DNA of 64,000 nt from CAYSCW01 sp964429795 (GCA_964429795.1 CAYSCW010000014.1:9908-73907); one strand, 5' to 3'; counted from the stretch's first letter, positions 26,831-35,996 are shown. Program-made: numbers and translations. Notes: generated by a model not told the origin, from the letters alone.

Positions 26831-28132
26831 TCACTTTTTTATACCATGGGGAAAGAATTTTTTTATCTCTCCCACGATATAGAGAGAGCCTGTAACAAGT
26901 ATGCAATCGTCGCGAGCGGCATTCTTGAGCGCCGTAAGAAGGGCCTTCTTTGGATCAGGCTCCAAAAAGAGACGGTCTTCGAACTTGGAAACCCTTTCCT
27001 TTATTTCCTCAGGGGAAGCTCCCTTGAAAAAAGGAAAGCGGGTCAGGATCACCATCCTGGAGAGAGGGAAGAGGATGTCAGCGATCATCTCAATCTTCTT
27101 ATCCCTCATGGAAGCAAAAACAAGGATGATTGGTGAGGGTATAAAATCGCGGATGTAATCTTGTAGAGCCATAGCCCCTTCTTCATTGTGAGCTCCATCC
27201 AAGATGACTAGAGGAGAGGAAGAAATGGCCTCCATCCGCCCTTCCCATCGAACGGTCTCTACTCCCCGTATGATCTTTTCTTTCTCCAACTTTCTCCAAT
27301 TTTCACTGAGTCTTTCCGAAGCCACTAGAGCCACAGCTGCATTTTTGCCTTGATGTTGGCCTGGGAGACTGGGAGAATAGCAGTATTTTTCTCTATCAGA
27401 TCTGTATTCGAATTGATAGTCGTTCCTTCTTTTACGGGCTGTGTAGGATTCACTGCTTTCAAAGACACCGAAGAAGGGAGCACAAAGCTCCTCTGCTCTC
27501 TTTTTTATGGTCAGAAAAGCTTCTCTTGGCTCTGCTCCACAGACGACAGGCACATTCTTTCTTATGATCCCCGCCTTTTCAAAGGCTATCTGCTCCAAGC
27601 TCTCCCCTAAAAACTTTTGATGTTCAGCAGAAATGGTGGCGATGACAGTTAGCACAGGATCCACCACATTGGTGGCATCAAACCTGCCTCCCATCCCCAC
27701 TTCCAAGACAGCCATATCTACCTTTTGCTCTTGGAAATAGACCAGTGCCAAACAAGTGAGCAGCTCAAAATAGGTGGGTGGGGATAGCAATATCTTAGAG
27801 TCGATCAATCCCTCAATTGTTTTTTTCAGCTGGGTAAGAATCCGGCATAATGCGCGAGCAGGGATCGGCGTTCTCCCGATTCTGGTCCTCTCTTCTACCC
27901 GCACAAGATGGGGGGAGGTAAAAAGGCCAACTCGGAAACCGTGAAGGATCAAGATCTGGCTGAGCATGGCACAGACCGATCCTTTCCCGTTTGTTCCTGC
28001 TACCAGAACGGAAGGATATTTTTGGTGGGGATTGCTTAATGCAGACAGCACGGCTCTAACGTTATCCAGCCCGAATTTGATGCCCAAGTTTTGTATCTTT
28101 TCCAGATACCTTAAGCATTCTCCGTAGTTCAT
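26831..28132 (-). CDS. folC: Folylpolyglutamate synthase / dihydrofolate synthase
   Basis: Mur-ligase-family enzyme that adds glutamate to folates and, in bifunctional forms, makes dihydrofolate from dihydropteroate. The 433 residues include the ATP loop VAGTNGKGSVCAML (about residue 45), the folate-binding TSPHLVRVEERTRI, the Mur motif AVLEVGMGGRFDATN and the late LDGAHNEEG. Its start overlaps the stop of accD by 4 bases, the same accD-folC pair found in E. coli and many other genomes. Confidence 0.95.
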   Translation of the reverse strand: MNYGECLRYLEKIQNLGIKFGLDNVRAVLSALSNPHQKYPSVLVAGTNGKGSVCAMLSQILILHGFRVGLFTSPHLVRVEERTRIGRTPIPARALCRILTQLKKTIEGLIDSKILLSPPTYFELLTCLALVYFQEQKVDMAVLEVGMGGRFDATNVVDPVLTVIATISAEHQKFLGESLEQIAFEKAGIIRKNVPVVCGAEPREAFLTIKKRAEELCAPFFGVFESSESYTARKRRNDYQFEYRSDREKYCYSPSLPGQHQGKNAAVALVASERLSENWRKLEKEKIIRGVETVRWEGRMEAISSSPLVILDGAHNEEGAMALQDYIRDFIPSPIILVFASMRDKKIEMIADILFPLSRMVILTRFPFFKGASPEEIKERVSKFEDRLFLEPDPKKALLTALKNAARDDCILVTGSLYIVGEIKKFFPHGIKK

Positions 28133-28920
28133 TGAGGACGGTTAAGGAAGAGCCGTAAAGCTCTGATAAGATAAGGCCTCAGATTCTTCCTCTCCACCAC
28201 ATCATCGAGCATGCCGTGGCGCAGAAGAAACTCCGACCGCTGAAAACCCTTGGGCAGTTTCTCTTTTATAGTCTGTTCGATGACTCGAGGACCGGCAAAA
28301 CCGATAAGTGCATTGGGCTCAGAGATGTTGATATCGCCCAGCATAGCAAAGCTGGCTGTCACCCCTCCGGTAGTGGGATCAGTCAACACGGAAATATAAG
28401 GCAGTCGCACATCCTCAAATCTGGCAATGGCAGAACTTGTCTTCATCAACTGCATCAAGGATAGTGCTCCTTCTTGCATCCTAGCTCCCCCAGAACAGGA
28501 AACGATGATCAAAGGGACTTTCCGCTCGAGCGCCCTTTCAGCAGCCAAAGTAATCTTCTCTCCCACCACAGAACCCATGCTCCCTCCCATGAATCCAAAT
28601 TCCATGACTGAAACGACCACCTCTATCCCTCCCATGGTTCCTTCTGCATTGATGACAGCATCTGAGAGAGAAGTGCTTTTTTGGTTGTCAACAAGCCTCT
28701 GGGAATACTTCATAGAATCTTCGAATCCGAGGGGATCTTTGGGGATAATGTTCTGATCGATGAGTTTGAATTTGCTTTCATCTAAAAGCATTTTTAAACG
28801 ATCTACAGCCGCAAGCCTGAAATGAAAGCCACAGGCAGAACAGACGAAGAAGTTGTCGAGGATATCCTGCCTGTACAGGATGCGGCGGCAGTTGTTACAA
28901 CGAGTCCATAGCTGGTCCAT
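28129..28920 (-). CDS. accD: Acetyl-CoA carboxylase carboxyltransferase beta subunit
   Basis: Together with AccA it transfers carboxyl from biotin to acetyl-CoA, the committed step of fatty acid synthesis. The 263 residues begin with a four-cysteine zinc ribbon (TRCNNCRRILY ... FVCSACGFHF) and continue with the crotonase-fold core (SCSGGARMQEGALSLMQLMKTSSA; DPTTGGVTASFAMLGDI). It lacks a recognisable ribosome binding site; TTTAAT lies 4 bases before the ATG. accA is not in the window. Confidence 0.95.
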   Translation of the reverse strand: MDQLWTRCNNCRRILYRQDILDNFFVCSACGFHFRLAAVDRLKMLLDESKFKLIDQNIIPKDPLGFEDSMKYSQRLVDNQKSTSLSDAVINAEGTMGGIEVVVSVMEFGFMGGSMGSVVGEKITLAAERALERKVPLIIVSCSGGARMQEGALSLMQLMKTSSAIARFEDVRLPYISVLTDPTTGGVTASFAMLGDINISEPNALIGFAGPRVIEQTIKEKLPKGFQRSEFLLRHGMLDDVVERKNLRPYLIRALRLFLNRPQ

Positions 28921-28993
28921 AGGGATTAAACCTTCATTTCCAAATCACGGAATGACGACGTATTGATGAAAAAATTCGAATTTTTTTCTTCTT

Positions 28994-29485
28994 CTACCCT
29001 TTATTTTTCGATGATTTCTTCTTCTTTGTTTGGCGAGAACCGCCGGTGACCATCTCAGTAAGATTCTTAAGCACTGTCTCAGGATCGGGAAGCTCTTCTT
29101 CTATATCCTCTTCCTCATAAAGGAGATTCATCACAGAATTCATGAGTTCTTTCTCGTCGATCGGCTTCTCATAATAATCAGAAGCGCCGAACGAACGCAA
29201 TGCCTCACTCTTATACTGAGGTCCTTTATAGACTCCGGTGACTATGATTACCGGCACCTGTCCTTTGGTCTCCTGGAATATTTTTAATGTTAGGTCAAAA
29301 CCGTGCAACTTGGGTAACATAGCCTCTAGTATCACCAGATCAGGCTTTTTCTCCCTGAATTTTTCATAAGCAGAGGCGCCATCAGTGGCGGTCACGACAT
29401 CCATTCCATGAGACTTTAAGACTTCAGTCAGAGAAGTGAGACTGCTGACGTCGAAATCGACCAGCAGTATCTTCTTCCCAGGCAT
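28994..29485 (-). CDS. Stand-alone receiver-domain protein with Glu at the phospho-site
   Basis: A 163-residue protein with one CheY-like receiver (residues 5-122) and no output domain, ending in an acidic stretch (YEEEDIEEELPD) and a Lys/Ser-rich tail. The acidic pocket is VDFD at 9-12, Thr and Lys (YEKPID) are present, but the phospho-acceptor position is Glu54 (LVILEAMLPKLHG; codon GAG read directly) instead of Asp. Glu at this site often mimics the phosphorylated state. It may be constitutively active or regulated by binding. It has its own promoter (29498-29526) and stands alone downstream of the divergent glycosyltransferase operon. Confidence 0.85.
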   Translation of the reverse strand: MPGKKILLVDFDVSSLTSLTEVLKSHGMDVVTATDGASAYEKFREKKPDLVILEAMLPKLHGFDLTLKIFQETKGQVPVIIVTGVYKGPQYKSEALRSFGASDYYEKPIDEKELMNSVMNLLYEEEDIEEELPDPETVLKNLTEMVTGGSRQTKKKKSSKNKG

Positions 29486-29497
29486 GATATCAAAAAG

Positions 29498-29526
29498 ATT
29501 CTAAAATATACCCAGTGGAAAGTCAA
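29498..29526 (-). promoter_or_regulatory. Promoter of the receiver-domain gene
   Basis: On the minus strand, TTGACT (29526-29521) and TAGAAT (29503-29498) are separated by 17 bases. The expected transcript starts about 5 bases before the ATG at 29485, so the mRNA would be nearly leaderless; no Shine-Dalgarno sequence is present. Confidence 0.6.
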
Positions 29527-29537
29527 TCGGAAGAGAT

Positions 29538-29612
29538 GTAAGGATAGCATCTTCCGTGATGATTTTAAGGACAATCAGGCAAGCTGAATCGTCAGCAAGC
29601 GGATTTAAAGAT
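29538..29612 (-). repeat. Fragment of the dispersed repeat family (end region only)
   Basis: GGATAGCATCTTCCGTGATGA matches the family terminus. The following block, ending AAGCTGAATCGTCAGC, aligns with the reverse complement of the right flank of copy C (17281-17335) with scattered mismatches. The hairpin itself is absent. It lies between the divergent receiver gene and the GT2 operon. Confidence 0.55.
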
Positions 29613-29671
29613 GCTTACCAATCAGAACCCGCCGTTGATTGGGGGAATTTCTTTGTGTTATATTGACAGAA

Positions 29672-30649
29672 ATGAGGGAAACACAGCATCCTGACCTCTC
29701 TCTTGTCGTCCCCGTCTATAACGAAGCTCAGAACCTTCTCCCTCTTCATCGAGAAATTGTTGATTCCTGCTCAAAACTGAATAATTCTTATGAACTCATT
29801 TTTGTGGACGATGGAAGCTGGGATGAATCCTTTGTTGTTCTCAAGAATATCCAGAAAGACGACCATAAGGTCAAGGTCATAAAGCTACGTAAAAACTTCG
29901 GTCAAACAGCTGCCCTTTCAGCCGGATTCGATTATGCTCAAGGAGATATCATCATCAGCTTGGACGCTGATTTACAGAATGACCCCAAAGACTTCCCCCT
30001 CCTTATCCAAAAAATCCAAGAGGGCTATGATATTGTCAGCGGGTGGAGGCAGAAGAGAAAAGACCGCTTACTCACGCGCCGTCTCCCCTCTTTTGTCGGG
30101 AACTGGCTCATCTCTTTTTTTACCAGGATCAAGCTCCATGACTATGGCTGCATGCTGAAAGCTTTTCGAAAGGAAGTGGTGAAGAGTATCAGGCTTTATG
30201 GAGAGATGCATCGTTTCATCCCAGCCATCGCCAGAAACATGGGCTTTCTGGTTACAGAAGTCAGAGTTAACCATCGACCGCGTCTCTACGGAAAATCCAA
30301 ATATCGCTCCACCCGATTCATCAGAGTCATACTAGACCTTTTGACAGTGAAATTTCTTTTGAGCTATTCCACTCGTCCCCTGCAGATATTCGGTCTCATC
30401 GGGTTTCTCACCGGAATAATCGGTATCATTCTGGGCCTCTACCTTTCCTACCAGCGTTTCATCATCAAGGTCGGTATCAGTGGCCGCCCTCTTCTCCTGC
30501 TGGCCATCTTGCTGATGGTGATAGGTCTTCAATTCATCACCTTGGGACTACTGGCAGAAATCATGGTCCGGGCCTATCATGAGTCGGTGAGAAAAAAGAT
30601 CTATATCATCCAGGAGATCGTTGATTCTGAACTCAACGAGCACTCATAG
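29672..30649 (+). CDS. Membrane-linked family 2 glycosyltransferase (DPM1/ArnC type)
   Basis: A GT-A enzyme of 325 residues: LSLVVPVYNEAQNL at the N-terminus, FVDDGS, and DADLQNDPKD for metal and donor binding, followed by two C-terminal membrane helices (about 235-257 and 270-292). Such enzymes move a sugar from a nucleotide donor to polyprenyl phosphate. I use the ATG at 29672; a TTG 33 bases earlier would add an unconserved extension. TTGATT/TATATT (29635-29664) places the transcription start at or next to this ATG. It starts an operon with a GT4 enzyme and a methyltransferase. Confidence 0.9.
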   Translation: MRETQHPDLSLVVPVYNEAQNLLPLHREIVDSCSKLNNSYELIFVDDGSWDESFVVLKNIQKDDHKVKVIKLRKNFGQTAALSAGFDYAQGDIIISLDADLQNDPKDFPLLIQKIQEGYDIVSGWRQKRKDRLLTRRLPSFVGNWLISFFTRIKLHDYGCMLKAFRKEVVKSIRLYGEMHRFIPAIARNMGFLVTEVRVNHRPRLYGKSKYRSTRFIRVILDLLTVKFLLSYSTRPLQIFGLIGFLTGIIGIILGLYLSYQRFIIKVGISGRPLLLLAILLMVIGLQFITLGLLAEIMVRAYHESVRKKIYIIQEIVDSELNEHS

Positions 30650-30667
30650 CGTCATAAATCAGAATCC

Positions 30668-31843
30668 ATGAAAATCTTGATGCTGGCCCCTGAACCTTTC
30701 CTCGCTCCTCGAGGGACGCCTGTAAGCATTTATTTCAGAACCAAAGCTCTTTCTGAGCTCGGCCATAAAGTACACCTCATCAGTTATCACCTGGGCGAGG
30801 ATGTGGACCTGAAAAATGTCAAGATCCATCGAATTCCCCGTCTCTTTTTTATCCGGAGAATCAAGATCGGAATCTCCCTGGCCAAAATTCTCCTGGATAT
30901 TTTACTCCTCTTCAAAGCCGTCACTCGACTGATAAAAGAAAAATATGACTTAGTCTTCTCCCACGAGGAGGCTGCTTTAATGGGCGTGGTGCTGGCCAAG
31001 ATCTGGCGCCGGCCTCATATCTACGACATGCACTCCAGCCTTCCCCAGCAGATAAAACAAGGGAAGTTCTTTGGCGCTGGTATCCTAGCTAAAATCTTCT
31101 CTTGGATAGAAAATTTCATACTCAGAAACAGCCAGGCTGTGATAGCCATCTGTCCTGAACTTTTAATAAAGACGAGAGAAAAAGGGCACAGAGCAAAGAC
31201 TGTGCTGCTCGAAAATTTCATGGGATTTGAACAGCTCACCTTCTCCGGAGATCAGACCCAAAAAATAAAGGATAGGCTAGTCCTCCAGGAGGAAAAAGTC
31301 GTCCTTTATGCCGGCAATTTTCAACCCTACCAGGGACTTACTCTCCTGCTTGAAGCCGCAGCAGAGATGGAGGATAAGAATATTCTATTTATCCTTATAG
31401 GTGGAACCAGACAGGAGATAGAAAAAATGCAAAAAAAGGCAGAATCTCTGCGCGTATTGGAGAGAGTTCGCTTTGTAAGGGAAGTTACTCCTTTTAATCT
31501 TCCTCTTTATCTCTCTGCGGCCGATGTGCTGGTCTCACCTCGTTTACTAGGAACAGCTACTCCACTCAAAATTTATTCTTATCTGAGATCTGGTAAGCCA
31601 GTCGTGGCCACAAACCTCCCCACACACACTCAAATTCTGGATGAAAAAGTCTCCATCCTTGTTCCTCCTGATCAAAGAGGCCTGGCTGAAGGACTTACCT
31701 TTGCCCTTTATCATCCCGAGGCCAAACAAAGAGCTCAAGCAGCCAAGCAGTGGATGGAAAGCAACTATCCTCCTTCCCTCTATCTGGAAAAAATGAACCA
31801 GACACTCAAAATAGCCATGAACAAAAGAGGAGGTAGTCAATAG
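30668..31843 (+). CDS. Family 4 glycosyltransferase
   Basis: A 391-residue GT-B enzyme. The N-terminal half has the acceptor-side loop PFLAPRGTPVSIYFR with the conserved glycine-rich element; the C-terminal half has LYAGNFQPYQGLTLLLEA and the ADVLVSPR...TPLKIYSYLRSGKPVVATN donor-binding EX7E-like region (here with the family's Lys/Ser variant). It lies 18 bases after the GT2 gene and 12 before a methyltransferase, so all three are co-transcribed and probably build one surface glycan. Confidence 0.9.
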   Translation: MKILMLAPEPFLAPRGTPVSIYFRTKALSELGHKVHLISYHLGEDVDLKNVKIHRIPRLFFIRRIKIGISLAKILLDILLLFKAVTRLIKEKYDLVFSHEEAALMGVVLAKIWRRPHIYDMHSSLPQQIKQGKFFGAGILAKIFSWIENFILRNSQAVIAICPELLIKTREKGHRAKTVLLENFMGFEQLTFSGDQTQKIKDRLVLQEEKVVLYAGNFQPYQGLTLLLEAAAEMEDKNILFILIGGTRQEIEKMQKKAESLRVLERVRFVREVTPFNLPLYLSAADVLVSPRLLGTATPLKIYSYLRSGKPVVATNLPTHTQILDEKVSILVPPDQRGLAEGLTFALYHPEAKQRAQAAKQWMESNYPPSLYLEKMNQTLKIAMNKRGGSQ

Positions 31844-31855
31844 AGAAAGCCTGAG

Positions 31856-32614
31856 ATGACAGAAGAAAAAGTCAGACGATTTTATGACGACCTCTGGTCA
31901 AAATACATCCCCCAATACTCTGCATCAAAAAAACACTGGGAAACATTCTATCATTCAGCCGAAGTCAGAGATAAACTGGTGCTCGATGCTGGCTGCGGGA
32001 CAGGGATTTTCTCGTTTATTTTTGCCAAAGAAGGAGCCTTCCGGGTGGTGGGAATTGATATCAGTCAGCGCAGTCTTAAGACTGCTCAGAATTTGAAAAA
32101 GAGATATGGAGCTAAGAACACCGATTTTCAGAGAGTCAATATGCTCAAACTCCCTTTCGAAAACGCTTCCTTTGACATTGTCTGGGCCTGGGGAGCCGTT
32201 CATCATACAACCGATCCTTTCCTGGCCTTTGAAGAACTCATCAGAGTTCTCAAACACGAAGGTTCACTCCTACTGGCAGTCTACCGGAAGACCGGCCTCA
32301 CTTTTCTCCATGAAATATTGAGGAGGATTCTTCTCAGGTTGCCTGAAAAGACATGGGGTCCCCTCTCTCTTATCCTTTCTCTTGTGTTGGCTCCTGTGGT
32401 CTTTCTTTTCAAAAAGAGACAAAAATCACGAAAAGGAGAAAAACTGGAAGAACTCATCCTAGACTGGTATTTTGTCCCCCTGAGACATTTCTTCCTGCCA
32501 GCACAGATCAAAAGTTTCCTGCAACAGAGGGGGTTGGTCATCGAAAAATATCTTCCCTATTCCGGCCGCTTTAACAGCACTTCCAACTTCATCCTCAAGG
32601 CCCGGAAAAAATAG
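31856..32614 (+). CDS. Class I SAM-dependent methyltransferase
   Basis: A 252-residue enzyme with motif I VLDAGCGTGIFSF (about residue 42), post-I VVGIDIS, and IVWAWGAVHHTTDPF, the UbiE/Methyltransf_11 pattern. A basic segment at about 180-200 (FKKRQKSRKGEK) separates the core from a C-terminal helical part. Position at the end of a GT2-GT4 operon suggests methylation of a glycan or lipid-linked sugar; this could be the terminal cap recognised by the Wzt C-terminal domain, though no direct evidence links them. Repeat copy D starts at its stop codon. Confidence 0.85.
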   Translation: MTEEKVRRFYDDLWSKYIPQYSASKKHWETFYHSAEVRDKLVLDAGCGTGIFSFIFAKEGAFRVVGIDISQRSLKTAQNLKKRYGAKNTDFQRVNMLKLPFENASFDIVWAWGAVHHTTDPFLAFEELIRVLKHEGSLLLAVYRKTGLTFLHEILRRILLRLPEKTWGPLSLILSLVLAPVVFLFKKRQKSRKGEKLEELILDWYFVPLRHFFLPAQIKSFLQQRGLVIEKYLPYSGRFNSTSNFILKARKK

Positions 32615-32778
32615 CATTTCCATTTCCGTGACAGCTAATAACAATGTCATTCGACATAGCGTCGGTTCCCATCTCTCCTCGCCAAAGACCCTCCCACCCA
32701 CCACCATGGGCTTCGGAGGGACGGGAACCGACGTCGATCTCCCTAACCAGCTTTCCCTCATCACGGAAATAGAAATGC
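32614..32778 (-). repeat. Dispersed hairpin repeat, copy D (best-preserved ends)
   Basis: The 165-base element is bounded by 18-base terminal inverted repeats, GCATTTCCATTTCCGTGA and GCATTTCTATTTCCGTGA (17 of 18 identical). The inner stem GTCGGTTCCC (32661-32670) with GGGAACCGAC (32723-32732) is perfect over 10 bp. The loop, read on the minus strand, begins GAAGCCCATGGTGGTGGG. The left terminus abuts the TAG of the methyltransferase gene. Confidence 0.85.
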
Positions 32779-32884
32779 AAAATGAGAAAAATTGACTAAA
32801 GGCAATCAAGCGGCTATCATATTCCCTCAAATTCACAAAATCTCATTTGAATATGTAAAGAAGCAGATGGCACCCAGAAAATAG

Positions 32885-34114
32885 ATGAAAAAAATCCCGC
32901 TCCACACAAAGATCTTCATCGGACTGATCCTGGGTGTGGTGGTCGGTTTGGTCTTCGGAGAAAAGGCACGGATCATCGAGCCCGTAGGCACCATCTTCCT
33001 GCGGCTTATCACCATGATCGTGGTTCCCTTGGTGCTGGTTTCCCTCATGCTGGGAACAGCCAGTTTAGGCGACATCAGAAAATTAGGCCGTATCGGCATT
33101 AAAACCATAGTCTATTTCATCATCACCACCATGGTAGCTATCTCAGTAGGCCTAGCCTTGGCCAACCTTGTCAAACCTGGTTTGGGGCTGAACGAGGAAG
33201 TGAGAGCCGAGCTCTACAAGAGCTATGAATCTAAAGCTCAAGTGGGAATCGAAAGGATGGAGGAGAAACCTTCAGCCATAGAAGTCCTCGTGGACATCGT
33301 TCCCATCAATCCCGTCAAATCCCTTGTCGAAGGGAATATGCTGCAGGTAATCTTCCTGGCGCTTCTCTTCGGCATCATCCTCACCTTGATCAAGAAGGAA
33401 AAGTCTGAAATCTTGATAAAATTTCTGGATGGTCTCAATGACGCCATTATCCAGGTGGTCCACATCGCTATGCGTCTTGCTCCCTACGGTGTTCTGGCTT
33501 TGATCGCCGCAGTGATCGGACAATACGGTGTTAATATCCTGGTGACCCTTCTTAAGTATTCTCTAGTGGTTATTGGAGGCCTGGCAATCTACACCCTGGG
33601 TATGAACAGTCTTACCTTGAGCCTTCTCGGCCGGATGAACCCCTTTCACTTTTTCAGAGCGGTCAAGGAAGCCATGATTATCGCCTTCTCAACGTCCAGC
33701 TCAAACGCAGCCCTTCCGGTCAGCATGGAATGTGTGGAGTATATCGGTGTCTCCAGGACGTATTCCAGTTTCGTCATCCCCCTGGGGGCAACTATCAACA
33801 TGGATGGGACCGCTCTCTATCAAGGTGTGGCGGCTGTCTTTATCGCTCAAATCTACGGAATCCCTCTGGGTTTCATGGATCAAGTCACCATCGTCCTGAT
33901 GGCCACTCTTGCCTCGGTGGGGGCTGCCGGTGTTCCAGCCGCAGGAATCATCACCTTGGCTATGGTCCTCAAACAGATAGGGATACCGCTGGAAGGAATC
34001 GCCTTGATCCTTGGTGTTGATCGATTTCTTGACATGTGCCGGACAACCACAAACATCGTCGGTGATATGGCCTGTTCTGTGGTCATCAAGGAAACAGAAA
34101 AAAACAAACAATGA
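32885..34114 (+). CDS. Dicarboxylate/amino acid:cation symporter (DAACS)
   Basis: A 409-residue secondary transporter that imports glutamate, aspartate or C4-dicarboxylates with Na+ or H+. The serine-rich loop FSTSSSNAALPVS, the helix-7 motif TINMDGTA and the helix-8 region VDRFLDMCRTTTNIVGD are all intact; the Arg-Thr pattern of the last motif bears on substrate choice. The ribosome binding site is weak. The following radical SAM gene overlaps by 4 bases, which is an uncommon pairing and probably reflects coupling rather than shared function. Confidence 0.93.
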   Translation: MKKIPLHTKIFIGLILGVVVGLVFGEKARIIEPVGTIFLRLITMIVVPLVLVSLMLGTASLGDIRKLGRIGIKTIVYFIITTMVAISVGLALANLVKPGLGLNEEVRAELYKSYESKAQVGIERMEEKPSAIEVLVDIVPINPVKSLVEGNMLQVIFLALLFGIILTLIKKEKSEILIKFLDGLNDAIIQVVHIAMRLAPYGVLALIAAVIGQYGVNILVTLLKYSLVVIGGLAIYTLGMNSLTLSLLGRMNPFHFFRAVKEAMIIAFSTSSSNAALPVSMECVEYIGVSRTYSSFVIPLGATINMDGTALYQGVAAVFIAQIYGIPLGFMDQVTIVLMATLASVGAAGVPAAGIITLAMVLKQIGIPLEGIALILGVDRFLDMCRTTTNIVGDMACSVVIKETEKNKQ

Positions 34115-35088
34115 TCCTTCTCTCTTACTGGCTCCGTCTAGCCAGACTCTCTGTTCATTATTTCAAAAGATCAACCATCCTCCCCTATCTTCCTGTACGG
34201 ACCTGGATCGAATTGACAAGCCACTGTAACTTCGCATGTCCTATCTGCCCTAACAGATTGCTCGATGAGAAAGAGAAGGGATTCATGGATTTTGGGCTTT
34301 TTAAGAAAATCATAGACGAGGCTCAAGATTTTCTCTTCGAGGCAAACCTTGCCCACCGCGGCGAATCTCTCCTCCATCCTCGACTCCTGGAGATGATCGC
34401 CTATGCCAAGAAAAAGAGATTGTACACCCGCCTCCACACAAATGGCTCTTTGTTATCGGAGAAAATGGCCGAGGGAATCCTCTGCTCTGGTTTGGATCGG
34501 CTTTCTTTTTCCTTTGATGGCCATGATAAAGAAACATATGAAAAGATCAGAGCGGGGGGGCAATTCGAAAAAGCCGTGGACGATATCGTCCGTTTCTTGG
34601 AGATGAAAAAAAGAGCCCGGGCCAAAAAACCTCTCACAGTCATTGAAGTCATCGCCTTTGACCAGGAAAAGACAAATAACTCTTCTTTGGTCAAAGACAG
34701 ACTTTTAGCTCTGTTCAAACATCTGCGTCCCAGCAACCTGGTGATCAAACAATCCCACAATTGGGCAGGAGAGTTCAAAGCTGATGAGTCTAAGGAAGAT
34801 TATTCCCTCTGTCCGTTTCCGTGGAATACTCTGGCTATATTCTGGAATGGCAACGTGCTCCCTTGTCCTCAGGATTTCTTCGGTCGCAACGTGGTAGGGA
34901 ATGTCGAAGATTCCTCTCTACGAAAAATCTGGAACGGGGAAAGGATGATTACCCTGAGGAAAAAATTGGCCATGAGAGATATGGCCGACCTTCCTACATG
35001 TTTGCGCTGCGACAGGATAAGGAGAAAAACCTTCTTGGGCGTTCCCCGGGAATACCTCTGGAAATACATCACCAAAAGGATGCCTTGA
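34111..35088 (+). CDS. Radical SAM protein with SPASM-like C-terminus
   Basis: A 325-residue radical SAM enzyme. The [4Fe-4S] motif is CNFACPIC (Cx3Cx2C, about residue 38); DGHDKETYEKIRAG is the SAM-binding region. A C-terminal block with CPFPW, VLPCPQDFFGRNVVGNV and TCLRC resembles the SPASM domain that holds extra clusters in peptide- or sugar-modifying enzymes. Many such proteins sit in cell-surface glycan regions. Its ATG overlaps the symporter stop. No small precursor peptide is seen next to it, so a peptide substrate is not supported here. Confidence 0.85.
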   Translation: MILLSYWLRLARLSVHYFKRSTILPYLPVRTWIELTSHCNFACPICPNRLLDEKEKGFMDFGLFKKIIDEAQDFLFEANLAHRGESLLHPRLLEMIAYAKKKRLYTRLHTNGSLLSEKMAEGILCSGLDRLSFSFDGHDKETYEKIRAGGQFEKAVDDIVRFLEMKKRARAKKPLTVIEVIAFDQEKTNNSSLVKDRLLALFKHLRPSNLVIKQSHNWAGEFKADESKEDYSLCPFPWNTLAIFWNGNVLPCPQDFFGRNVVGNVEDSSLRKIWNGERMITLRKKLAMRDMADLPTCLRCDRIRRKTFLGVPREYLWKYITKRMP

Positions 35089-35106
35089 AAGACAGAAGAA
35101 AAATCT

Positions 35107-35862
35107 TTAGTCTCTTCTATCCTTAATCTTCTTGGCAGGATTGCCCACAGCCACAGAATGTTCAGACAAGGAGTCAAGCACCACAGCTCCGGCTCCGATG
35201 ACACATCCCTTTCCTAGAGTTACCCCATCCAGAACGGTCACCGAAGCCCCTAGCCAACAATCCTCACCGATGGTTATTCCTCCCTTGGTTAGGGAAGGCT
35301 GGAACATGATGGGGATGTCGGTCCTGGAGAAGCTGTGATTCCCACCTGCGACTAGATAGCAGTGGCCGGCCAGAAAAGTGTATCTCCCCACAACGATCTT
35401 GGTCTCGGAGAGAAGAGAACAGTTGGCTGATATGTTGGCATAATCCTCCAAGCGGATAGATCCGCCCTTGCAGCTGAGGATGGTGTTTCGTCCGATAATA
35501 ACATTCTGGCCTATGGTGATTCCTGGATTCTTCTCTCCCTTCGCATCCAGCACCGCATAGTCATCGATAAAGGAGCGGCCGCCAATCGAAATCTTATGAG
35601 GATGGCGGACGGTTATGTTTCGGCCCAAAGCCACTCCCCTCCCCATTTTTCTGAGAAGGAATCGGTAAAAAATCCTCCTCACAAAAATTCCCAGAGCTCC
35701 GGGCACCCAAGAAAAAAGAATGACAATGCACTCGTATTTTACAAACTGGAAAAACCCTCCTTTACCCACAAAAAGGTCTCTGTATTTCTTGAAAGCAGAT
35801 TTTTCCTCATCTAGCAAGGCTTTCTGGACGCTTGCTTTCTCCTGTCTTTGCGTATTTTCCAT
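35107..35862 (-). CDS. Left-handed beta-helix acyltransferase
   Basis: A 251-residue O-acetyltransferase-like protein with hexapeptide repeats: ITIGQNVIIGRNTILSCKG, then IGEDCWLGASVTVLDGVTLGKGCVIGAGAVV. An N-terminal membrane-proximal segment (VKYECIVILFSWVPGALGIFV, about 40-62) suggests it works at the inner membrane. NHSF and the W-containing coil fit CoA-dependent sugar acetylation. It is convergent with the radical SAM gene (18-base gap) and divergent from the GT9 operon, consistent with glycan decoration. The acceptor is unknown. GAGGG directly abuts the ATG. Confidence 0.82.
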   Translation of the reverse strand: MENTQRQEKASVQKALLDEEKSAFKKYRDLFVGKGGFFQFVKYECIVILFSWVPGALGIFVRRIFYRFLLRKMGRGVALGRNITVRHPHKISIGGRSFIDDYAVLDAKGEKNPGITIGQNVIIGRNTILSCKGGSIRLEDYANISANCSLLSETKIVVGRYTFLAGHCYLVAGGNHSFSRTDIPIMFQPSLTKGGITIGEDCWLGASVTVLDGVTLGKGCVIGAGAVVLDSLSEHSVAVGNPAKKIKDRRD

Positions 35863-35996
35863 CCCTCGATTAGTTTACGTCAAATTATGCGTGGAGACAA
35901 GACATGAAAATTTGACACGAAGCAAAATTCCTATTATAAGTTCTGAGAAAACTGATGCCACGATAAAAAGTTAATTTAAGGCGCTAGAGGCAACAT

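Noticed and set aside
28970..28989. AAAAAATTCGAATTTTTTT palindrome near the receiver gene as a terminator
   Set aside because: The stem is nearly pure A/T with a weak core, so it is unlikely to terminate efficiently; kept only as a note.
34111..35088. Radical SAM gene as part of a RiPP cluster
   Set aside because: No precursor peptide, protease or exporter is adjacent; neighbours are a symporter and glycan enzymes. The nitroreductase-fold gene at 62.6 kb is 27 kb away.
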